NCBI GenBank assembly: GCA_044368575.1
Contig: JBIPPH010000005.1
Span: 17,451 to 81,450 of the forward strand
From: JABMMZ01 sp044368575
Lineage (GTDB): Bacteria > Bacteroidota > Bacteroidia > NS11-12g > UBA955
Length of the DNA stretch: 64,000 nucleotides
Reading direction: 5' to 3'
Each line of letters starts with the position of its first letter. The first letter of the stretch is position 1. Made by a program: the position numbers and the translations under genes. Shown here piece after piece: positions 1-7,369 of the stretch. The notes beneath the pieces were generated by a model. The model was not told where the DNA came from, made no database searches, and worked only from the letters and a program-made list of their open reading frames with translations.

Positions 1-906
1 TGTATACGTTTTCGACAAGGTGTCAATATGCAGTATGCTTTGTGCATCAGATGGAGGTGCATCAGCATAGGCCGATGTATTCAATTGAGCTTGCCCGTTG
101 TCAATACTCACCAAATAATGACCTCTTCTGTCTGGGTTAGGCTTACATTGCAACAATGCCTTAGTATAGGCTTGTTGTGGATTGTTAATCAAGGTTTGAG
201 TAGGACCTGTTTCAATGATTTGTCCTTTGTAAAAGACCGCAATGCGATCAGCGTATTTAGCTACTGCATCTAAATCATGAGAGATTAAAATGACAGACTT
301 CCCTTTTTGCACACACAGCGTTTTGAGAAGCTTTAGAATACCATCTTGTACATTGGCATCTAAAGCAGTTGTAGGTTCATCGGCGATAATGATATCAGGG
401 TCACCAGCCAATGCCATTGCAATCATGACTCTTTGCCTTTGCCCTCCTGACAATTCAAAAGGATAAGAAGAGGCAACGCGCTCATAGTCGTACAATTCAA
501 CTTCTTTTAACAAAGCAATGAGTTGTTCTTCAATGGCTTGACGACCTTTCACACCAACTAATTTCAAATTTTCTCTGAGTTGTTGACCACAGGTTTGAAC
601 GGGGTTCAAGGCTGTAAGGGGCTCCTGAAAAACATATGCAAAATGTTTTAAGGCCAGCATTTTGCGCAATTCAGCAGTCATGGAGATGCAGTCATAGGAT
701 TGCCCATTGACATCTGTGTAAACAATCTGACCTGAAACCGTTAATGTTTTGGGCAACAGGCCACCAATAGCCAAACATGTCAAAGATTTTCCTGAACCAG
801 ACTCTCCCACTATACCCAAGAGTTCTTGGCTATTTAATTTAAAAGAGACTTGATTCAACAAGGAGGCTCCAGAGGCTTTGATGCTTAAATTGTCTACTGA
901 CAACAT
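1..906 (-). CDS. Oligopeptide/dipeptide ABC transporter ATPase, fused OppD-OppF type (partial)
   Basis: The N-terminal 302 residues of an ABC ATPase that runs off the left edge. Walker A GESGSGKS is at residues 34-41, the signature LSGGQRQR at 152-159, and Walker B with the catalytic Glu (ADEPTTALD) near 175-182. The order and sequence are those of DppD/OppD ATPases energising peptide import at the inner membrane. After the first nucleotide-binding domain the frame continues through a proline/serine linker into ILHIDTLSKTYT (about residues 291-302), which looks like the first strand of a second ATPase domain, so this is probably a tandem OppDF fusion. The ATG at 906 is the only plausible start. 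The substrate cannot be read from this part. Confidence 0.88.
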   Translation of the reverse strand, partial: MLSVDNLSIKASGASLLNQVSFKLNSQELLGIVGESGSGKSLTCLAIGGLLPKTLTVSGQIVYTDVNGQSYDCISMTAELRKMLALKHFAYVFQEPLTALNPVQTCGQQLRENLKLVGVKGRQAIEEQLIALLKEVELYDYERVASSYPFELSGGQRQRVMIAMALAGDPDIIIADEPTTALDANVQDGILKLLKTLCVQKGKSVILISHDLDAVAKYADRIAVFYKGQIIETGPTQTLINNPQQAYTKALLQCKPNPDRRGHYLVSIDNGQAQLNTSAYADAPPSDAQSILHIDTLSKTYT

Positions 907-938
907 GCTTCAAAGTTAATGCCTATAAAGTGAATATC

Positions 939-1853
939 CTATTCTGGAATGGTTTGAATAAAGTCCAATAAATAGGCAGGAGATGGCAAAACTTCCATAT
1001 TGTCTTGAAACTTTAAATCTTTGCGATTCACAATTTGAGCACCAGACAACAACACTTTGGTGGTTTTCCAATGTTTACCTAAATGATTAATAAAAGTTTG
1101 CAAGCTTACGTTGCTGTTCAATGAAGTGATGATACTGAATATGAAATCAGGCTTTCTAACATCAAATATCTGATAAAGGTCTTCAAAAGGTGTTTGAGAC
1201 CCTAAATAAATCACTTCGTGCCCGCGAGAACGAATAACATAATTGGCAAATAAAATACTCAAATCATGCTGCTCTCCGGTTGGCACAAAGACCAAGAATT
1301 TTTTGGCATTTGGAAAAGGTCTAACCGATAAACTATCAATTGCTACAAATAACCTCTGGCGGATAAGATTGGTAATAAAATGTTCGTGAGCAGGGTGAAG
1401 AGAACCAGCTAACCACAACAATCCAATTTGTTCCAAGAAAGGGAACACAATCTGGATCATGCTGTCTTCTAAACCTAATTTTAAGATGTTAATGGATAAA
1501 ACTTTGTTGAATTCTTTCTCATCAAACAACATCATGTGACTGATCAACGCTTGAATTTGCCCATCGTATTTGGATTTATGCTCAGACAATTCTTGACATA
1601 GATCTTGAATCTCTTGTTTGTCCATCAGGGCGATTTTGGAAATCTTGTACCCATTGTTGTTCAAGATTGAAATATTTAGGATGAGGCGCAATTGTTCTTC
1701 GTCATAGTAGCGGATACCAGTATCCGTTCTGTGTGGCTCAAAAATTTTGTACCTTTGTTCCCAAATTCTAATGGTATGCGCTTTGATACCAGTAATGTTC
1801 TCAAGGTCTTTGATGAACAATTTGTTCCTAAAATCTTTCTTTCCAGTTTTCAT
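939..1853 (-). CDS. MerR-family regulator with B12-binding domain (CarH/LitR-like photoreceptor)
   Basis: 304 aa. Residues 12-80 form a MerR winged-helix DNA-binding domain with the HTIRIWEQRY motif usual in CarH/LitR proteins. The middle is the helical B12-binding-2 domain with the W-x9-EH signature (W147, E157, H158). The C-terminal half is a Rossmann-like cobalamin domain with the lower axial ligand motif GEQHDLS (H196; the usual Gly of ExHxxG is Ser). In characterised family members adenosylcobalamin allows repression in the dark and light relieves it. Leu148 occupies the place of the His next to Trp that binds cobalt after illumination in Thermus CarH. The gene is divergent from the epimerase-photolyase operon, which fits a light-response role. 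Activity and ligand are inferred. Confidence 0.85.
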   Translation of the reverse strand: MKTGKKDFRNKLFIKDLENITGIKAHTIRIWEQRYKIFEPHRTDTGIRYYDEEQLRLILNISILNNNGYKISKIALMDKQEIQDLCQELSEHKSKYDGQIQALISHMMLFDEKEFNKVLSINILKLGLEDSMIQIVFPFLEQIGLLWLAGSLHPAHEHFITNLIRQRLFVAIDSLSVRPFPNAKKFLVFVPTGEQHDLSILFANYVIRSRGHEVIYLGSQTPFEDLYQIFDVRKPDFIFSIITSLNSNVSLQTFINHLGKHWKTTKVLLSGAQIVNRKDLKFQDNMEVLPSPAYLLDFIQTIPE

Positions 1854-1874
1854 TTTTTTAAAACCAATTTCAAA

Positions 1875-1882
1875 TAGTTTTG
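1875..1882 (+). promoter_or_regulatory. Bacteroidota -7 promoter element of the epimerase-photolyase operon
   Basis: TAGTTTTG matches the TAnnTTTG consensus and ends 13 nt before the ATG at 1896, predicting a leader of about 10 nt. No convincing -33 TTG is seen at the usual distance. Confidence 0.6.
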
Positions 1883-1890
1883 TTAAACAA
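1880..1890. promoter_or_regulatory. Palindrome overlapping the divergent promoter, candidate operator
   Basis: TTGTTAAACAA is a perfect 5+1+5 inverted repeat. It overlaps the 3' end of the -7 element of the rightward operon and lies 27 nt upstream of the regulator's ATG. MerR-family proteins bind palindromes in promoters, so this is a candidate site for the adjacent regulator. Binding is inferred only from position. Confidence 0.4.
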
Positions 1891-1895
1891 GAACA

Positions 1896-2792
1896 ATGTC
1901 TAAAATATTAATTGCAGGAGGAAGCGGATTAATTGGTTCAAGACTTATTCAAATGTTTAAACAAAGCAATATTGAATTTGTTTTACTCAGTACACAAAAA
2001 ATTAAATGCAATCAAATAGACATAGTATACTGGCAGCCTCAAGAAGGCATATATCCCACCCTAGACTTAAGTCAGTTCAAGGCTTGCGTTAATTTTAGTG
2101 GGCAAGGCATATTTGACCAGAGGATTGGCATTAAACGCTTGAGTCAATTGTACGACAGTCGGATCCAAGCCTTGAATACGCTAAAGAAAATGTTCGAGGA
2201 ACAAGGGCTGCAAATTCCTCTATTGATTTCTGCATCCGCCATAGGCATCTACCCAGACCAAACAAAAACCACATTAACTGAATTGAGCCCAAAGGCTAAT
2301 AATTGGGTATCAGATTTGGTACATGCATGGGAAGACGCTGCTAATCAAGTGCCGCATCAGGCAATTAATCTTTTGCGCATTGGCATCGTATTAAGCGATA
2401 AAGGTGGCTTTTTAGACCGACTAGCGCCTTTAACTAAAATGGGATTAGGCGCCATTCCAGGGCATGGCAAACAAATCTGCAGTTGGATTCATATTGATGA
2501 TGTTTGTGGCATTATTTTACATTTACTTGAACAAAAACAATCAGGTACTTACAATGTTTGTGCCCCTATACCTTGCAGTCTTGAAACGCTTCAAAAATCC
2601 CTAGCAGAAAGACTTCACAGAAAAATACTATTACCAAATATCCCTGCTTTTGTTTTGAGAATGGTATTTGGCAATAGACGTGCTCAATTAATTTTAGCTG
2701 ACCAAACAGTATGTTCAAAAGCCATTGAACAAAATGGTTATGCGTTCAAATTTTCTAATATTTCAGATTGTTTAACCCAACTATACCCCTAA
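1896..2792 (+). CDS. TIGR01777 family NAD(P)-dependent epimerase (SDR39U1/YfcH-like)
   Basis: 298 aa extended short-chain dehydrogenase. The nucleotide-binding GGSGLIGSRL motif is at residues 8-17; the SASAIGIYP segment carries the active-site region near residues 112-120; the last 50 or so residues (PNIPAFVLRMVFGNRRAQL) are the DUF1731 tail that defines the family. The physiological substrate of the family is not established. Its stop codon overlaps the photolyase start (TAATG), so the two are translationally coupled. In Bacteroidota this family is often found with photolyase and B12-regulator genes (general knowledge, not checked here). Confidence 0.88.
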   Translation: MSKILIAGGSGLIGSRLIQMFKQSNIEFVLLSTQKIKCNQIDIVYWQPQEGIYPTLDLSQFKACVNFSGQGIFDQRIGIKRLSQLYDSRIQALNTLKKMFEEQGLQIPLLISASAIGIYPDQTKTTLTELSPKANNWVSDLVHAWEDAANQVPHQAINLLRIGIVLSDKGGFLDRLAPLTKMGLGAIPGHGKQICSWIHIDDVCGIILHLLEQKQSGTYNVCAPIPCSLETLQKSLAERLHRKILLPNIPAFVLRMVFGNRRAQLILADQTVCSKAIEQNGYAFKFSNISDCLTQLYP

Positions 2793-4099
2793 TGGAACTA
2801 TGTATTTTTTGGTTTCGAAGAGACCTTAGACTTCATGATAATGCTGGTTTGTTCAAAGCTTTGAGCGCTGAACAAAATGTACTCCCTATTTTCATTTTTG
2901 ACAGTGACATTTTAAACCAATTAAACAATAAAAATGATGCCAGAGTAAGCTTTATTTATGACGCTGTATCGGCTCTTAAAACTGAACTTAAAGCTATTGG
3001 TTCTGATTTATTAGTGCTTCACGGTTCTGCCTTGGATTGTTGGACTGAGCTTTTGAATCAACACAATATTACTGCTGTATATTGCAATGAAGATTACGAG
3101 CCATATGCGCTTAACAGAGACCAAAACGTTCAGTCTTTATTAAGCAAAAACAATATTGTTTTTAAGACATTTAAAGACCATTGTATTTTCAGATACGATG
3201 AAGTACTTAAGGATGATGGCAAGCCCTACACCGTCTACACGCCTTATGCTAAAAAATGGAAACAAAGACTGCAATCGCAACCCATTGAAACCTTTCCTAG
3301 TGAAAAACACTTAACCCAATTGACTAAAGCCTATTCATTTGAAATACCAAGTATAGAATCGATGGGTTTCACGAAACATGCTCGCGTATTCCCCGGAAAA
3401 ACGGTGCAAATGGGTTTAATTAAACAATATGATCAAAACAGAAACTTTCCTAGCATTGAGGGCACCAGTAAATTGTCTGTTCATTTTAGATTTGGCACCA
3501 TTTCTATCAGAGAAAAAGCCCTTAAGGCAATTAGCTTAAGTGAAACTTGGTTAAATGAATTGATCTGGAGAGACTTTTACATACAAATCATGGCGCACTT
3601 TCCACATGCCATGTCATCGGCCTTCAAGCCAGAATACGACCTCATTGAATGGCTCAATGATGAGCAGGCATTTCATGCCTGGTGCAAAGGTCAAACAGGT
3701 TACCCTATTGTTGATGCCGGCATGAGGGAACTGAACACTACTGGTTTTATGCACAACAGGGTTAGAATGATTGTATCCAGCTTTTTGTGCAAACATTTGT
3801 TAATCGATTGGCGTTGGGGTGAAGCCTATTTCGCTGAACAATTAAACGACTTTGAACTGGCCTCTAACAATGGTGGTTGGCAATGGGCTGCTGGGAGTGG
3901 CGTTGATGCGGCTCCCTATTTCAGAATATTCAATCCGAGTTTACAAACTGAGCGCTTTGATCCCAAACAAATTTACATACAAAACTGGTTAGGTAAAGAC
4001 TATCTTAAACAATACCCCAAACCGATAGTCGAGCACACATTTGCAAGAAATCGTTGCCTTGAAGTATACAAATCAGGGCTTGCAAAGTCAAGATTGTAA
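2792..4099 (+). CDS. phr: Deoxyribodipyrimidine photolyase (cryptochrome/photolyase family)
   Basis: 435 aa. Residues 1-130 are the alpha/beta antenna domain (LCIFWFRRDLRLHDN at the N-terminus); the C-terminal two-thirds is the helical FAD-binding domain, with WRDFY, TGYPIVDAGMREL, TGFMHNRVRM and NNGGWQWAAGSG, the core flavin pocket and DNA-contact segments of class I CPD photolyases. It repairs UV-induced pyrimidine dimers using blue light. The ATG at 2792 overlaps the TAA of the preceding gene; an earlier in-frame codon at 2768 would lie inside that gene and is less likely. The complete set of FAD-pocket motifs argues for a true photolyase, though a cryptochrome cannot be excluded by eye. 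Confidence 0.93.
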   Translation: MELCIFWFRRDLRLHDNAGLFKALSAEQNVLPIFIFDSDILNQLNNKNDARVSFIYDAVSALKTELKAIGSDLLVLHGSALDCWTELLNQHNITAVYCNEDYEPYALNRDQNVQSLLSKNNIVFKTFKDHCIFRYDEVLKDDGKPYTVYTPYAKKWKQRLQSQPIETFPSEKHLTQLTKAYSFEIPSIESMGFTKHARVFPGKTVQMGLIKQYDQNRNFPSIEGTSKLSVHFRFGTISIREKALKAISLSETWLNELIWRDFYIQIMAHFPHAMSSAFKPEYDLIEWLNDEQAFHAWCKGQTGYPIVDAGMRELNTTGFMHNRVRMIVSSFLCKHLLIDWRWGEAYFAEQLNDFELASNNGGWQWAAGSGVDAAPYFRIFNPSLQTERFDPKQIYIQNWLGKDYLKQYPKPIVEHTFARNRCLEVYKSGLAKSRL

Positions 4100-4115
4100 A
4101 TGCGGTTTAAAAGTT

Positions 4116-4123
4116 TAAATTTG
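4116..4123 (+). promoter_or_regulatory. Bacteroidota promoter of the 3-hydroxyacyl-CoA dehydrogenase gene
   Basis: TAAATTTG at 4116-4123 with TTG at 4094-4096, a 19-nt spacer inside the known 17-23 range for -33/-7 elements of this phylum. Predicted leader about 17 nt before the ATG at 4144. Confidence 0.7.
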
Positions 4124-4143
4124 CAAGAAATTTCAAGATCATT

Positions 4144-5034
4144 ATGAAACATATTTCGGTTATTGGTTGTGGCACAATGGGCAATGGTATTGCACACGTA
4201 TTTGCCTTATCTGGCTATTCAGTTCAATTAATTGACATCAATGAACAAGCCTTGCAAAAAGCCATTCAAAAAATTGGCTCAAACCTAGACAGACAAGTCA
4301 GCAAACAAATCATAACTGAAGAGCAAAAAGCAAGCACGCTTGCTAATATCAACCCAACAACTGACCTTGCACAAGGGGTTTCAAAAGCAGATTTAGTGAT
4401 TGAAGCGGCCACTGAAAATGTTGGCATCAAACTTCAATTGTTTAAAGACATTGATGCCCATGCCCCTGCTCATTGTATTTTATCTTCAAACACCTCTTCT
4501 ATCAGCATCACCAAAATTGCAGCCGTTACTAATCGCCCTGAGCAAGTTATTGGTATGCATTTTATGAATCCAGTTCCAGTAATGAAATTGGTTGAGGTGA
4601 TCAATGGATTCAAAACGTCTACTGCTACTACCAATACCATAATGGAATTGAGTAAAGCCATTGGCAAAGTGGCAACCTTGGTGAATGACTATCCTGGTTT
4701 TGTGGCCAACAGAATATTAATGCCTATGATCAATGAGGCCATCATCACCTTAAACGAAGGTGTTGCGGGTGTACATGAAATCGATACGGTGATGAAATTA
4801 GGTATGGCTCACCCAATGGGACCATTACAATTGGCTGATTTCATTGGCTTAGATGTGTGTTTAGCCATTATGAATGTGCTTCACGATGGTTTGGGCAATC
4901 CAAAATATGCCGCAAGTCCATTGTTGATCAACATGGTTACCTCTGGTGATTTAGGGGTAAAATCTGGTCGAGGATTCTACGATTACAGCCACGGCGGCAA
5001 AGAGCTAGTGGTTGCGCCAAAATTCAATTCTTAA
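4144..5034 (+). CDS. 3-hydroxybutyryl-CoA / 3-hydroxyacyl-CoA dehydrogenase
   Basis: 296 aa, the size of monofunctional HbdA/PaaH-type enzymes. The N-terminal Rossmann fold shows GCGTMGNGIAHVFA (8-21); SSNTSSISI and GMHFMNPVPVMKLVEV carry the catalytic region (His of MHFMNP); the C-terminal domain starts near NDYPGFVANRILMP. It oxidises (S)-3-hydroxyacyl-CoA to 3-ketoacyl-CoA with NAD+ in fatty acid or phenylacetate degradation, or works in reverse in butyrate-type metabolism. It stands alone with its own promoter, so the pathway cannot be fixed from context. Confidence 0.93.
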   Translation: MKHISVIGCGTMGNGIAHVFALSGYSVQLIDINEQALQKAIQKIGSNLDRQVSKQIITEEQKASTLANINPTTDLAQGVSKADLVIEAATENVGIKLQLFKDIDAHAPAHCILSSNTSSISITKIAAVTNRPEQVIGMHFMNPVPVMKLVEVINGFKTSTATTNTIMELSKAIGKVATLVNDYPGFVANRILMPMINEAIITLNEGVAGVHEIDTVMKLGMAHPMGPLQLADFIGLDVCLAIMNVLHDGLGNPKYAASPLLINMVTSGDLGVKSGRGFYDYSHGGKELVVAPKFNS

Positions 5035-5068
5035 CAAAGCGGGGTTTTTATACCCTTAAGATTGGTTT

Positions 5069-5088
5069 TTTGCTAAAAGTTTAGCAAA
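5069..5088. promoter_or_regulatory. Perfect 9+2+9 inverted repeat just upstream of the NSS transporter
   Basis: Arms TTTGCTAAA and TTTAGCAAA flank AG and end 10 nt before the ATG at 5099. There is no T-tract after it, so it is unlikely to be a terminator for the preceding gene. It could be an operator or an mRNA hairpin masking the start. No binding protein is known. Confidence 0.5.
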
Positions 5089-5098
5089 TTGCAACCTT

Positions 5099-6880
5099 AT
5101 GGCGAACAAAGAATCATGGGGCTCCAGAGTAGGGCTTATTCTTGCAATGGCAGGCAATGCCGTTGGATTAGGTAACTTCTTAAGGTTTCCTGTTCAGGCA
5201 ATTCAAAATGGTGGTGGAGCATTCATCATCCCCTATTTAGTTTGTTTTTTACTGATGGGCTTACCCTTGTTATATGTGGAATGGGCCATGGGTAGATTCG
5301 GTGGTAAATCAAGCAACCATTCAACGCCATTCATACTTGACAGCATGGGCAAAAAACGCCTCTGGAAATACGTTGGGGTGTTTGGTATTTTTACCAATAT
5401 TGCCGTAGCTGCTTATTATTGCTACCTAGAAAGCTGGACCCTCTCTTATGTATACCATTCTGTGATTGGCACTTTCCAAGGCATGAGCCAAGATGCAGTT
5501 GGAGGTTTCTTTGGCAACTATGTAGATGTAGCTAAAAACAATGCCAGCTTCCCGTTCGAAGCCATTATTTTCTGGATTGTATGTTTATTTTTAAACACTT
5601 GGATTTTAAGTAAAGGCCTCAGTGGTGGGGTTGAAAAAACCGCTAAAATCGGCATGCCTTTATTAATCGTATTTGGTATTTTCTTGGCTATTCAAGGGGT
5701 TACGCTTAAAGCAGGTCAACACCATGCCATTCATCCAGGCACTCTGGGTTTAAATTACTTATGGACGCCGGAATTCTCCAGTATTTGGAACGCTAAAGTA
5801 TGGCTGGCGGCGGCAGGACAAATCTTCTTTACTTTGTCATTGGGTATGGGCTCAATACATTGTTACGCCTCATACATTAAAGCTAATGACGACATCGCCC
5901 TCAACTCACAATCTGCTGGTTGGATGAATGAATTCGTAGAAGTGGTTTTAGGCAGTTCAATTTTAATTCCTATCGCTATCGGTTATTTAGGCATAGACCA
6001 AGTGGTTGAAATGACTAAAACAGGTGGCTTAGGCTTAGGCTTCAAAACCTTACCATACTTATTCCAACAATGGGGCCCTACCCTTGCAATGGTATCAGGT
6101 GTGATGTGGTTCGGACTATTATTTTTTGCAGGTATCACCTCCTCTTTAGCCATGGGTACACCATGGATGGGCTTCTTTGAAGATGAATTTGGATGGAGCC
6201 GTCAAAAAGGCGCTTGGACTTTTGGTCTAGTGGTTTTGATATTAGGCTTACCTACAGTACTCTTCTTTAACCAAGGGGTTTTTGATGAATTTGATTATTG
6301 GGCGGGCACTGTTTCATTGGTGGTCTTTGCCTTCATTGAAATTCTATTATTTGCATGGGTATTCGGTATAGACAAAGGCTGGAGAGAGATCACCACAGGT
6401 GCTGACATTGTTGTACCAACGATTTATAAATTCATCATTAAATACATTACGCCATTAATTCTTGGTTTTGTATTTTTTGCCAGTATCCCAGACATTTGGA
6501 ATACTATTCAGCACACTTCTACCAAAACTGAAATTGCTGAAGCCAGCAATCCACAAATGCTTAAAGATGATATTTATAAAATTCGAAACAACGAATTGGC
6601 CCAATTGTCAGACTCAGTTATTTATCATGGAGAAGACATTATGAATAACCAAACGCTCGACAAAAAAACCAAGTCAAGCATATTTGCAGTAAGAGAAAAA
6701 CAAAAATTATACGAGACCTACACCGCTGAATCGTTTTCACTCAACACTTTTATCAGAGAGAAAGAGAACATTATGTGGTTTAAGAACATCTCAAGACCAT
6801 TCTTAATCATCGTATTCTTATTGATCGCTTACACCGTTCATTTAGCCAGCAAAAAACGTCGCCAAACCAACCCTCAATAA
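5099..6880 (+). CDS. Sodium-dependent neurotransmitter-symporter family (NSS/SNF) transporter
   Basis: 593 aa. The first membrane segment has the NSS hallmark AMAGNAVGLGNFLRFP with the unwound Gly-Asn substrate/Na+ site (about 16-31); further hydrophobic segments follow the 12-TM LeuT-fold plan. These proteins import amino acids with Na+. Two oddities: a soluble loop of about 100 residues rich in Lys/Glu lies between the penultimate and last membrane segments (about 480-570), and the gene is followed by two short membrane-protein genes. The first of those resembles MetS, the small subunit of MetP-type NSS transporters, so methionine/alanine uptake is a reasonable guess. Confidence 0.93.
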   Translation: MANKESWGSRVGLILAMAGNAVGLGNFLRFPVQAIQNGGGAFIIPYLVCFLLMGLPLLYVEWAMGRFGGKSSNHSTPFILDSMGKKRLWKYVGVFGIFTNIAVAAYYCYLESWTLSYVYHSVIGTFQGMSQDAVGGFFGNYVDVAKNNASFPFEAIIFWIVCLFLNTWILSKGLSGGVEKTAKIGMPLLIVFGIFLAIQGVTLKAGQHHAIHPGTLGLNYLWTPEFSSIWNAKVWLAAAGQIFFTLSLGMGSIHCYASYIKANDDIALNSQSAGWMNEFVEVVLGSSILIPIAIGYLGIDQVVEMTKTGGLGLGFKTLPYLFQQWGPTLAMVSGVMWFGLLFFAGITSSLAMGTPWMGFFEDEFGWSRQKGAWTFGLVVLILGLPTVLFFNQGVFDEFDYWAGTVSLVVFAFIEILLFAWVFGIDKGWREITTGADIVVPTIYKFIIKYITPLILGFVFFASIPDIWNTIQHTSTKTEIAEASNPQMLKDDIYKIRNNELAQLSDSVIYHGEDIMNNQTLDKKTKSSIFAVREKQKLYETYTAESFSLNTFIREKENIMWFKNISRPFLIIVFLLIAYTVHLASKKRRQTNPQ

Positions 6881-6889
6881 TCAACACAC

Positions 6890-7024
6890 ATGAATACATC
6901 TGCTTTAATCATGATGATAGCTGCTTGTAGTATTGTAGCTACCATGACTATATACTATTTTGTAAAAGTCTTAACTGCTCCACCTAGAGACCCTCAAAAC
7001 GATAGTTATTCTGAAACCAACTAA
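6890..7024 (+). CDS. MetS-like small subunit of NSS transporter
   Basis: 44-aa single-pass membrane protein: TSALIMMIAACSIVATM forms the helix, followed by a short charged, proline-containing tail. The N-terminal pattern (x-TSAxIMMI) resembles the MetS / methionine-and-alanine-importer small-subunit family, whose Corynebacterium member is needed for transport by the NSS protein MetP. The ATG is 9 nt after the transporter's stop, and another small membrane gene begins 1 nt after this one's stop, indicating one operon. Too short for ordinary gene-finding. Confidence 0.75.
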   Translation: MNTSALIMMIAACSIVATMTIYYFVKVLTAPPRDPQNDSYSETN

Positions 7025-7025
7025 T

Positions 7026-7190
7026 ATGCAAGATTCTCTTCAGCAAGCGGCAAGTATTAGTCAGTTTAAAACGACTTTAATCATTTCAGAAATTGTAGTG
7101 ACTGCCATCGTATTTTATGGCTTTTACTTGATCTTTAATGGCTTTAACAAGAAACAAAAAGCGTTTAAGCAACAACAGAACGGTAAGTAA
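7026..7190 (+). CDS. Small single-pass membrane protein of the NSS operon
   Basis: 54 aa. A polar N-terminus (MQDSLQQAASISQFKTT) precedes one hydrophobic helix (about residues 18-38, LIISEIVVTAIVFYGFYLIF) and a basic, Gln-rich tail with six lysines. I do not recognise a family. The ATG lies 1 nt past the preceding gene's stop, so the gene is likely co-translated with the MetS-like protein and may be a second accessory subunit. The coding call rests on spacing, a sensible membrane topology and a positive-inside tail. Confidence 0.6.
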   Translation: MQDSLQQAASISQFKTTLIISEIVVTAIVFYGFYLIFNGFNKKQKAFKQQQNGK

Positions 7191-7191
7191 G

Positions 7192-7226
7192 GTTATTAGT
7201 TATTTGTTATTTGTTATTTGTTATTA
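7192..7226. repeat. Tandem repeat, 5 x 7 bp (GTTATTW)
   Basis: Units GTTATTA, GTTATTT x3, GTTATTA directly after the stop of the last NSS-operon gene. The reverse complement is one base away from the ATTAACY array 46 bp downstream, so the two can pair imperfectly. Confidence 0.85.
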
Positions 7227-7272
7227 GGTTAGGAACCATATGGGGAATGGTTATTAGTTATTAGAGGGTACC

Positions 7273-7363
7273 ATTAACGATTAACTATTAACCATTAACT
7301 ATTAACCATTAATGATTAACTATTAACCATTAACTATTAACCATTAACTATTAACCATTAACC
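7273..7363. repeat. Tandem repeat, 13 x 7 bp (ATTAACC/ATTAACT)
   Basis: Thirteen consecutive heptamers over 91 bp, mostly alternating ATTAACT and ATTAACC, with single variants ATTAACG (first unit) and ATTAATG (sixth). The array ends 7 nt before the tamB stop region, between convergent genes. It is non-coding. Confidence 0.9.
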
Positions 7364-7369
7364 AACTAC

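Noticed and set aside
1692..1877. 61-aa open frame on the plus strand
   Set aside because: Antisense to the photoreceptor-like regulator; it contains no start context or family similarity.
2768..2791. Extended N-terminus of the photolyase
   Set aside because: The extra eight codons lie inside the preceding gene, and the ATG at 2792 forms a TAATG overlap and fits the family N-terminus.
5035..5068. Terminator after the dehydrogenase gene
   Set aside because: GGGGTTTTTATACCC has a weak stem and no clean T-tract beyond it.
7273..7363. CRISPR array or telomere-like tract
   Set aside because: The 7-bp units are contiguous with no spacers and no cas genes nearby; telomeric use in a circular chromosome is not supported.
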